Below are positions 6,531-12,145 of a stretch of 12,574 bases of DNA, piece by piece. The position numbers and the translations under genes are program-made. Numbering within the stretch: the first letter of the stretch is position 1; each line of letters begins with the position of its first letter. The stretch is taken from NCBI GenBank assembly GCA_027021095.1, contig JALUUZ010000191.1:1-12574 (forward strand), read 5' to 3'. The notes under the pieces were generated by a model. It worked only from the letters and a program-made list of their open reading frames with translations, made no database searches and was not told the origin of the DNA. The DNA is from Gammaproteobacteria bacterium (GTDB lineage: Bacteria > Pseudomonadota > Gammaproteobacteria > SZUA-21).

Positions 6531-6728
6531 TTAGCCGACAGACAGTTCGCTGCCTGAGTGTTCTCTGCTGGATTCCATACCTGTGGGCCAGTGACTCATA
6601 TAGCTGTGAGGACTGTTTGAGCTTGTCTTTAATGCAGCATGTCCATATTCTGTAGTTCCATTGCTGCGCCAAGTGTAGATCGTGATCCAGTGGTCATTTT
6701 TTGCGGCTGTATGGCTTGGTTTTTCCAT
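6531..6728 (-). CDS. Small 65-residue protein with GHAAL and YMSHWP motifs, possibly truncated
   Basis: The start at 6728 is chosen over an in-frame ATG 36 bases upstream because AAAGGA sits eight bases before it, a leader nearly identical to that of the downstream lipoprotein gene (AAAGGA followed by an A/C-rich spacer and ATGGAAAA). The core HWITIYTWRSNGTTEYGHAAL (13-33, key residues W14, Y18, W20, G29, H30) followed by YMSHWPTG 43-50 resembles the N-terminal strands of larger proteins that carry a GHA(A/S)L motif and a YxSxWP motif, some of which I associate with papain-like folds. That resemblance is from memory. Here translation ends 15 residues after the WP motif, so it is either a remnant or a genuinely small protein. 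There is no signal peptide. A good promoter lies ~80 bp upstream. Function unknown. Confidence 0.55.
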   Translation of the reverse strand: MEKPSHTAAKNDHWITIYTWRSNGTTEYGHAALKTSSNSPHSYMSHWPTGMESSREHSGSELSVG

Positions 6729-6809
6729 TGTGGTGTTCCTTTGTTCAAAATGGTGTTTCAGCATCTAATGCCTGCATATGTTGTGAAGTGCAGGTAGCGC
6801 ATTCTTGAA

Positions 6810-6838
6810 ATACTAAATTGGAGTGCAGGCGTTGTCAA
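6810..6838 (-). promoter_or_regulatory. Sigma70 promoter for the minus-strand cassette
   Basis: The minus strand has consensus TTGACA (plus 6833-6838), an exact 17-bp spacer, and TAGTAT (plus 6810-6815, four of six consensus matches including the key A2 and T6). The predicted start is near 6803, giving a ~75-nt leader before the ATG at 6728. This is the best promoter in the window. Confidence 0.7.
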
Positions 6839-6853
6839 CAGAATATGATCTAT

Positions 6854-6873
6854 ACAACTCATATATGAGTTGT
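6854..6873. promoter_or_regulatory. 20-bp perfect palindrome, candidate operator
   Basis: ACAACTCATATATGAGTTGT is identical to its reverse complement. Its centre is ~60.5 bp upstream of the predicted start of the minus-strand promoter, the classical class I activator position, and 15 bp separate it from the -35. It is AT-rich in the middle and lies in the 274-bp divergent gap. The regulator is unknown and none is encoded in the window. Confidence 0.6.
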
Positions 6874-6938
6874 TTATTGTAAGTAAAGCCCCGCTTGAGT
6901 TATGATCGAATCTGGTGTTTAGCCACTTGATAAGAAGC

Positions 6939-6999
6939 GGCGTATCTGGTTAATTTGATGTTACGACACATTGAATAAACCATTACAGAAGGATACGCC
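6939..6999 (+). promoter_or_regulatory. Inverted repeat masking the ribosome-binding site of the IS256 remnant
   Basis: GGCGTATC (6939-6946) pairs with GATACGCC (6992-6999), with one wobble pair possible inside. The 3' arm covers part of the AAGGA Shine-Dalgarno (6989-6993) of the gene starting at 7003. Such hairpins near the left end of insertion sequences are known to limit transposase translation from readthrough transcripts. Here it would act on the chimeric DUF4291 gene. Confidence 0.5.
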
Positions 7000-7002
7000 A
7001 CT

Positions 7003-7140
7003 ATGAGTAAGAATAACGTTGTTGAGCTTAAGAATCCAGAGGCAATTGAGGATTCTTTGACCGACCTGTTACGCCGGGGAGCCCGGCAATTAATTGAGCA
7101 GGCGGTGGAAATCGAGGTGCAGGAATTGATGCTAGATGAA
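7003..7140 (+). mobile_element. IS256-family transposase 5' remnant
   Basis: Codons 1-46 (MSKNNVVELKNPEAIEDSLT, then DLLRRGARQLIEQAVEIEVQ, ELMLDE) match the conserved N-terminus of IS256 (mutator) transposases: VxELKNP, LTxLLRxGAxxLIxxAVExExQEL. The rest of the transposase, including all DDE residues, is absent. The element's left inverted repeat must lie upstream of 7003 but its boundary is not recognisable by eye. No right end was found. Confidence 0.8.
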
Positions 7141-7752
7141 AAAGGCGAAGTGATGGCAATTCCTTTACGGCAGATCCGCGCCGTTTACGACGATAGAACG
7201 ATTCGGGTTTATCAGGCTTATTCGGCTGCGATTGCCGACAGTGCACTGGAGCATGGTACCTTCGTATCACCACCGTTTAAGATAGAACGCATGACCTGGA
7301 TTAAGCCTTCCTTTCTATGGATGATGTACCGGGCGGGCTGGGGTAAAAAAGACAGTGATCAGAAACGGATTCTCGCCATTGATATTTCAAGGGAAGGTTT
7401 TGAGTGGGCATTAGCGCATAGCTGTCTTAGCCACTTTGAATCAGGCACTTATGCGACTAAAGAAGAATGGCACAAAATAAAAGAACAGTCGCCAGTGCGT
7501 ATCCAGTGGGACCCGGAACGGGATTTACATTTACAACCGCTGGAGCATCGCGCTATACAAATTGGCTTATCGGGTGAGGCTGTTAGGCTATATGTGAATG
7601 AGTGGATTCAAAATATCATTGAAGTAACAGGATTGGCGACAGAGATCTATTCATTCTTAGAATCTAATCAATTAGAAGATGCATACCAGCTATTACCAAA
7701 TGAACGCCAATATCCCATCAGTGAAAACCTAGAGAAAAAGCTATATAAATAA
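7003..7752 (+). CDS. Chimeric IS256 N-terminus fused to full-length DUF4291 protein
   Basis: 249-residue open frame with two origins. Residues 1-46 are the start of an IS256-family transposase. From about residue 51 it is a complete DUF4291 protein of 199 residues, the usual family length: MAIPLRQIRAVYDD 51-64, TIRVYQAY 66-73, GTFVSPPF 85-92, RMTWIKPSFLWMMYRAGWG 96-114, EGFEWALAHSCLSHF 131-145, VRIQWDPERDL 165-175, QIGLSGEAV 186-194. DUF4291 has no established biochemical function that I can state. The native start is probably ATG 7153 (or GTG 7150), with AAAGG at 7141-7145 as its ribosome-binding site. The upstream ATG 7003 also has an AAGGA, so the fused form could be made. The DUF4291 part is AT-richer than the flanking core genes, which suggests acquisition. 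It lies alone on the plus strand, divergent from the lipoprotein cassette. Confidence 0.85.
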   Translation: MSKNNVVELKNPEAIEDSLTDLLRRGARQLIEQAVEIEVQELMLDEKGEVMAIPLRQIRAVYDDRTIRVYQAYSAAIADSALEHGTFVSPPFKIERMTWIKPSFLWMMYRAGWGKKDSDQKRILAIDISREGFEWALAHSCLSHFESGTYATKEEWHKIKEQSPVRIQWDPERDLHLQPLEHRAIQIGLSGEAVRLYVNEWIQNIIEVTGLATEIYSFLESNQLEDAYQLLPNERQYPISENLEKKLYK

Positions 7753-7905
7753 CACAGCTATATTTTCAGATTCTAATCTAAATAGATGCAGAATTTTCTG
7801 CCAAATTTGCTCATATAGTATGCATTTCCCTATTTTATAAGGTATAGGAAGTTATCCAACCATTTGGCGCATCAATATTATGGCAAATTTCTTAGGACCA
7901 GCCCG
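7753..7905. other. AT-rich gap between two converging chimeras
   Basis: 153 bp without a gene, markedly AT-rich. It contains weak hairpins (AGATT-CT-AATCT near 7772) and an imperfect inverted pair ATTTGGCGCAT / ATGGCAAAT near 7862-7889, which could be a relic of an insertion-sequence end. No terminator with a T-tract is evident. Confidence 0.4.
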
Positions 7906-8290
7906 CTATCCACTCTCAGCTTTGGCTAACCTGACCAGATTGTAGCTGATGACCGAGGACCAAACAAAAGCTTTAAAACCATCGAGCCCTTTCCACATGG
8001 CTTTACTTGCGCCAAAAACTCTTTTTAATTCCGATATGTTGCCTTCTATGCCCGCGCGAAAATCCCGTAACCGTTTAAACGTCTTCTTCTTTACACCCAT
8101 GTCAAGATAGGAGATCCCACGCTTTTTGTGAAACACCACGCGACTAATTCCTAACGCTCTCCCTTCATCTACATTGTCAAGACTGGCATAGCAACCATCA
8201 CTGACTGTAGTGGCCGGTACCTGACCAAAGGTTTCCAAATGACCCTGGATCACCGGGATAAATCGATCCACATCACCGGGGTTACCTTTT
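7906..8290 (-). mobile_element. ISNCY-like DDE transposase 3' remnant
   Basis: The last ~125 codons of the minus-strand frame ending at 7906 match the C-terminus of ISNCY-like DDE transposases: GNPGDVDRFIPVI, TVSDGCYAS (second catalytic Asp, D195 of the fused frame), VVFHKKRG, then FRAGIEGNISELKRVFG (catalytic Glu E246) and KGLDGFKAFVWSSVISYNL. The first catalytic Asp and everything before it are missing, so no active enzyme can be made. The exact IS family name is from memory. Confidence 0.8.
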
Positions 8291-8781
8291 TCGATGGCAC
8301 CGTCGCGGATATCCTCGATGTTTTTGCGCATCATTTCCCTGATTTCCTGGGAGTCCCTGAACCTTTGCGGTGGTGGTGAGTCGTCGAGCCTGCCGACCTT
8401 GAGCCTTGGTCCGGTGTCGGGCGACTGTGGATCTTTGCCGGGGTTGACTTTGTTTGGCTCGGTCCTGGTCTCGGTGTCCACCTGGCCGGTTTCGTGATCC
8501 TTGATCGTGGTCTTTACTGTGACGCGGCCTGTCTGTGTGTTGCTCGTTCTGACTTCGATGGCGGAACGGTCTCCGCGGCGGCTGTACCGGGTTTCGGTCG
8601 TGCCTTGCGGTGTGCTTTCGACTCGTGCCGGCGTGGCCGCGGGATCGTCACCGGAGCGCCTGTTTCCTGTGCTGCCTTGCATATGATCGCGCAGGTTCAT
8701 CGACGGCCGCAGGCCGTCTGCACCGTAGGACTTGTTGTTGCGGTTGCCGACTGCGGGCAGGTCGAGCGTCCCTTGTTTCAT
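7906..8781 (-). CDS. Chimeric protein: unknown hydrophilic N-terminus fused to a transposase C-terminus
   Basis: 291-residue uninterrupted frame. The start at 8781 is well supported by GGAGG (plus 8789-8793) seven bases upstream. Residues 1-~163 are hydrophilic and rich in Thr, Arg, Asp, Gly and Pro; they read as largely disordered, with a Thr/charged stretch RVTVKTTIKDHETGQVDTET (86-105), a Pro-rich stretch SPPPQRF and a short helix EIREMMRKNIEDIRDG. No signal peptide and no family is recognised. Residues ~165-291 are the C-terminal third of an ISNCY-like transposase lacking its first catalytic Asp. The join, near 8285-8295, keeps the frame open and coincides with a drop in GC content. Most likely an insertion plus deletion truncated a resident gene. 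Whether the fused product is stable or useful is unknown. It diverges from pilT. Confidence 0.65.
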   Translation of the reverse strand: MKQGTLDLPAVGNRNNKSYGADGLRPSMNLRDHMQGSTGNRRSGDDPAATPARVESTPQGTTETRYSRRGDRSAIEVRTSNTQTGRVTVKTTIKDHETGQVDTETRTEPNKVNPGKDPQSPDTGPRLKVGRLDDSPPPQRFRDSQEIREMMRKNIEDIRDGAIEKGNPGDVDRFIPVIQGHLETFGQVPATTVSDGCYASLDNVDEGRALGISRVVFHKKRGISYLDMGVKKKTFKRLRDFRAGIEGNISELKRVFGASKAMWKGLDGFKAFVWSSVISYNLVRLAKAESG

Positions 8782-8985
8782 GGGAATGCCTCCACGGTAG
8801 TGTGTGTCGGGGTGTTTCAGGGTGTGTCGTTTAATAAGTCATGTGATGGCGGGCAGAGGTTCAGCAGGCGGAGTAAGGTTAATTTTGTTTTGTAGCACCG
8901 GGGGTTGCTGTCTATTCTATAGAGTTAGCGGCACGGGCGGAGCGTGTGCCGGCTGGTCACCCATACCGGGTAAAGCTATTTGGTC

Positions 8986-9021
8986 AATGAACGATGTATA
9001 GATGAACATCGATGGTTCATT
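8986..9021. promoter_or_regulatory. Imperfect inverted repeat in the pilT leader
   Basis: AATGAACGATGT (8986-8997) pairs with ACATCGATGGTTCATT (9006-9021) across an eight-base loop: 12 pairs with a three-base ATG bulge. It ends just before the AGGAGAG ribosome-binding site (9028-9034) of pilT. It may be an operator or a leader hairpin. The rest of the 258-bp gap 8782-9039 shows no convincing promoter. Confidence 0.5.
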
Positions 9022-9039
9022 AATGAGAGGAGAGAATGA

Positions 9040-10077
9040 ATGGATATTGCCGAACTCCTGGCATTTTCAGTCAAGAATAACGCGTCGGACCTGCATTTGT
9101 CGGCCGGTCTGCCACCGATGATCCGTGTCGACGGGGATATCAGGCGTATCAACGTGCCGGCGATGGATCACAAGATGGTGCATTCCCTGATCTATGACAT
9201 TATGAATGACAAGCAGCGCAAGGATTACGAGGAATTCCTGGAAACCGACTTTTCGTTTGAGATTCCCGGCCTGGCGCGCTTCCGTGTCAATGCCTTCAAT
9301 CAGAACCGCGGGGCCGGGGCGGTTTTTCGTACCATTCCGTCGAATATCCTGACCCTCGATGACCTGGGATGTCCGGCCATTTTCCAGGACATCGCCAGTA
9401 ACCCCCGCGGCCTGGTGCTGGTGACCGGGCCGACCGGCTCGGGTAAATCGACCAGCCTGGCGGCGATGGTCAACTACCGCAACGAGACCGATTTTGCGCA
9501 CATCCTGACGATCGAGGACCCGATCGAATTCGTGCACCAGAGTAAAAAGTGCCTGATCAACCAGCGCGAGGTGCACAAGGATACGCTGGGCTTCAGCGAG
9601 GCATTGCGTTCGGCACTGCGTGAGGACCCGGATATCATCCTGGTCGGTGAGCTGCGTGACCTGGAGACCATCCGTCTGGCGCTGACCGCGGCCGAGACCG
9701 GCCACCTGGTGTTCGGTACGCTGCATACCAGTTCGGCTGCGAAGACGATCGACCGTGTGATCGATGTGTTTCCTGCCGGGGAGAAAGGGATGGTGCGCTC
9801 GATGTTGTCAGAGTCGCTGCGCGCGGTGATTACCCAGACCTTGTTGAAGAAAAACGGCGGCGGCCGGATTGCGGCATGGGAAATCATGCTTGGGACACCG
9901 GCGATCCGCAACCTGATTCGCGAAGACAAGGTGGCGCAGATGTATTCGGCGATCCAGACCGGGCAGAGTATCGGTATGCAGACGATGGACCAGCACCTGC
10001 AGCAACTGGTGAAACGGGGCCTGGTGAGTAAGAGTGAGGCAGCGATACGGGCGGTCAATAAAGAGGCTTTTGCCTGA
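9040..10077 (+). CDS. pilT: Type IV pilus retraction ATPase PilT
   Basis: 345-residue hexameric ATPase that depolymerises PilA and powers pilus retraction, twitching and DNA uptake at the cytoplasmic face of the pilus machine. Visible motifs: SDLHLSAGLPPMIRVDG 16-32 (N-terminal PAS-like domain), Walker A GPTGSGKST 130-138, Asp box TIEDPIEFVH 157-166, Walker B region DIILVGELRD 198-207 with catalytic E204, His box TGHLVFGTLHT 220-230, and the PilT-specific AIRNLIRE 288-295 needed for retraction. The length is standard. The start at 9040 has AGGAGAG six bases upstream; the ATG four bases earlier is out of frame. pilU follows after 12 bp. The usual divergent neighbour yggS is displaced by 4.4 kb. 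Confidence 0.98.
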   Translation: MDIAELLAFSVKNNASDLHLSAGLPPMIRVDGDIRRINVPAMDHKMVHSLIYDIMNDKQRKDYEEFLETDFSFEIPGLARFRVNAFNQNRGAGAVFRTIPSNILTLDDLGCPAIFQDIASNPRGLVLVTGPTGSGKSTSLAAMVNYRNETDFAHILTIEDPIEFVHQSKKCLINQREVHKDTLGFSEALRSALREDPDIILVGELRDLETIRLALTAAETGHLVFGTLHTSSAAKTIDRVIDVFPAGEKGMVRSMLSESLRAVITQTLLKKNGGGRIAAWEIMLGTPAIRNLIREDKVAQMYSAIQTGQSIGMQTMDQHLQQLVKRGLVSKSEAAIRAVNKEAFA

Positions 10078-10089
10078 GGTTGAACAGTT

Positions 10090-11217
10090 ATGGAATTCAC
10101 AGCATTGTTAAAGTTGATGGTCAATAAAAAGGCATCGGATTTGTTCGTGACGCCGGGCATCGCGCCATCGCTGAAAATCAACGGCGTGATCACGCCGATC
10201 TCGCAGGCCACCCTGACCCCGGAGCAGGCGCGCAGCATGGTACTGGGGGTGATGACCGAAAAGCAGCGCGAGGAGTTCGAGGCGACCAACGAATGCAACT
10301 TTGCGATCAGTGCGACCAATATCGGCCGTTTCCGGGTCAGTGCGTTTATGCAGCGTAACTGCGCCGGCATGGTGCTGCGCCGCATCGAGACCAAGATCCC
10401 CGATATCGAATCACTGTATCTGCCGCCGGTGATCAAGAACCTGGCGATGACCAAGCGCGGACTGGTGATCTTCGTCGGTGCGACGGGCACGGGCAAGTCG
10501 ACTTCGCTGGCAGCGATGGTCGGGTACCGCAACCAGAACAGCACCGGTCATATCATCACCATCGAGGACCCGATCGAGTTTATTCACCAGCATGCCGGTT
10601 GTATCGTGACCCAGCGCGAGGTGGGGATAGATACTGAAAGTTACGATGTAGCGCTGAAGAACACCTTGCGCCAGGCGCCGGACGTGATCCTGATCGGCGA
10701 GATCCGCTCACGCGAAACGATGGATTATGCAGTCGCGTTTGCCGAGACAGGCCATTTGTGCCTGGCCACCCTGCATGCGAACAATGCCAACCAGGCATTG
10801 GACCGGATCATCAACTTCTTCCCGGAAGACCGGCGTGATCAGCTGTTTATGGACCTGTCGTTGAACCTGAAGGCGATCATCGCGCAGCAGCTGATTCCGA
10901 CCCCGGACGGCAAGGGCCGCAGGCCCTGTGTCGAGATCATGGTGAACTCGCCGCTGGCGGCGGACATCATCCGCAAGGGCGAAATCCACAAGCTGAAGGA
11001 ACTGATGAAGAAGTCGACCAACCAGGGCATGCAGACCTTCGACCAAGCGTTGTATGAACTCTACACCAACAATGACATCACTTACGAGGATGCAATCCAC
11101 TATGCCGATTCGGCCAATGAAGTCCGGCTGATGATCAAGCTTGGCAAGGGTAATGTCGACAAGTTCGCCGATGCGATGGACGGCATCGACCTGGTCGATG
11201 AACGCGATGTGATCTGA
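10090..11217 (+). CDS. pilU: PilT-dependent pilus retraction ATPase PilU
   Basis: 375-residue paralogue of PilT that assists retraction in a PilT-dependent manner. Motifs: SDLFVTPGIAPSLKING 16-32, Walker A GATGTGKST 130-138 (Ala and Thr where PilT has Pro and Ser), TIEDPIEFIH 157-166, DVILIGEIRS 198-207 with E204, TGHLCLATLHA 220-230. It lacks the PilT AIRNLIRE motif, having PLAADIIRKGEI at the equivalent place, and has the longer acidic C-terminal tail (about 345-375) usual for PilU. A GAGG ribosome-binding site overlaps the pilT stop. It should be co-transcribed with pilT. The gene ends a few bases before a solo copy of the dispersed GGTGCGTACAACGCACC repeat. Confidence 0.96.
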   Translation: MEFTALLKLMVNKKASDLFVTPGIAPSLKINGVITPISQATLTPEQARSMVLGVMTEKQREEFEATNECNFAISATNIGRFRVSAFMQRNCAGMVLRRIETKIPDIESLYLPPVIKNLAMTKRGLVIFVGATGTGKSTSLAAMVGYRNQNSTGHIITIEDPIEFIHQHAGCIVTQREVGIDTESYDVALKNTLRQAPDVILIGEIRSRETMDYAVAFAETGHLCLATLHANNANQALDRIINFFPEDRRDQLFMDLSLNLKAIIAQQLIPTPDGKGRRPCVEIMVNSPLAADIIRKGEIHKLKELMKKSTNQGMQTFDQALYELYTNNDITYEDAIHYADSANEVRLMIKLGKGNVDKFADAMDGIDLVDERDVI

Positions 11218-11223
11218 TTATCA

Positions 11224-11247
11224 TGGTGTTGGTGCGTACAACGCACC
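11224..11247. repeat. Solo copy of the dispersed GTGCGTACAACGCAC hairpin repeat
   Basis: 24 nt matching 4721-4744 at 23 positions, including the self-complementary core GGTGCGT-ACA-ACGCACC (11231-11247). It sits in the 37-bp gap between the convergent ends of pilU and the pyrK-like gene. No T-tract follows, so a terminator role is unproven. Confidence 0.75.
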
Positions 11248-11254
11248 GCCCACC

Positions 11255-12145
11255 TTACCCAGACGCCCCATAAACCTCTTCGGCGTCGAATACCGGTCCG
11301 TCGACACAGACCCGTTTCATGGCATACTCCGTCCCCGTCCTGACCTTGACGACGCAGCCGGCGCAGCCTCCCAGCGCGCAGGCCATGTACTCTTCCAATG
11401 AGACCTGGCACGGCAGGTTGTGTTCGCCAGCCAGTGCGGCCGTTGCCTGGAGCATGGGTTCAGGACCGCAGGCAAACAAGGCCACCTGCTGATGCTGCTG
11501 CCGGTCCAGGCCGGCCAGGTATTGTTGCACCAGGTCGGTGACATAGCCGTGGTAGTGTCCCGCATAGTTCTGCAGGCTGCACAGCCGGCTGGCGATCTGC
11601 CAGTCTTCGAGCAGCGGCATGGCGGCATTGGCCGATGGCGTGATACCAGGGACCTCGAGCTGCGAGGGGCGTGGTGTGAACGGAAACGGTACTTCGGAGC
11701 CGAAGACGGCCAGCGTGCTGCCTGCGTCCTGCTTGTGTTGCGTGCTGATCTGTTGCGCCAGAAAGATCATCGGCGGTACACCGACCCCACCACCGATCAG
11801 CAGGCGGCGCGGCCGTGCCGGATCGAGCCGGAAGCCGTTGCCGACAGGCCCCAGTGTCGGCAGGGTTTCACCGGGCCGGCGTGTCGCCAGCAGGCGTGTG
11901 CCGTGGCCGACGACCTTGTACAGGATCTCGATCCAGCCCTGCCGTGGATCTGTGCGCATGATCGACAGCGGCCTGCGCATCGGCAGTTCCGGGTGGCACT
12001 GCAGGTGGACGAAACTCCCTGGTTTGGCCGTTTGTGCGATGTCCGGCGCGTCGAGTCTTAGAATGAACTGCTGTGCCGGGTGTTGGTGATGAGCGAGGAT
12101 CGCGGCCTGCAGGCTGAACAGGGTATTGCGCTGTGTCTTCATCAT
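11255..12145 (-). CDS. PyrK-like dihydroorotate dehydrogenase electron-transfer subunit
   Basis: 296-residue ferredoxin-reductase-type flavoprotein. FAD-binding motif RRPLSI 57-62; glycine-rich PVGNGF 100-105; NAD-binding GGGVGVPP 118-125; CGP 226-228; and a C-terminal [2Fe-2S] site C256-x4-C261-x2-C264-x15-C280, the PyrK arrangement. PyrK passes electrons between the class 1B dihydroorotate dehydrogenase and NAD. The ATG at 12145 overlaps the dihydroorotase stop (ATGATGA); a second ATG follows immediately, so the exact first Met is ambiguous. Being coupled to a pyrimidine gene supports a role in that pathway. However, gammaproteobacteria generally use a membrane PyrD that needs no PyrK, so the actual partner is uncertain; a related reductase function is possible. 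The family call is firm. Confidence 0.88.
   Translation of the reverse strand: MMKTQRNTLFSLQAAILAHHQHPAQQFILRLDAPDIAQTAKPGSFVHLQCHPELPMRRPLSIMRTDPRQGWIEILYKVVGHGTRLLATRRPGETLPTLGPVGNGFRLDPARPRRLLIGGGVGVPPMIFLAQQISTQHKQDAGSTLAVFGSEVPFPFTPRPSQLEVPGITPSANAAMPLLEDWQIASRLCSLQNYAGHYHGYVTDLVQQYLAGLDRQQHQQVALFACGPEPMLQATAALAGEHNLPCQVSLEEYMACALGGCAGCVVKVRTGTEYAMKRVCVDGPVFDAEEVYGASG

Noticed and set aside
6460..6672. 70-codon minus-strand frame overlapping the GHAAL-motif peptide
   Set aside because: Out of frame with both real genes, no ribosome-binding site, and no continuation of the GHAAL protein was found in it.
8881..8933. Promoter for pilT around TATTCTATAGAG
   Set aside because: No -35 hexamer at acceptable spacing; the match is too weak to call.
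9474..10544. 356-codon antisense open frame across pilT and pilU
   Set aside because: Shadow of the strongly conserved pilT/pilU coding strand; Ser/Arg-rich composition and no motif.
11231..11247. Intrinsic terminator between pilU and the pyrK-like gene
   Set aside because: Good hairpin but no T-tract on either strand; better explained as a copy of the dispersed repeat.
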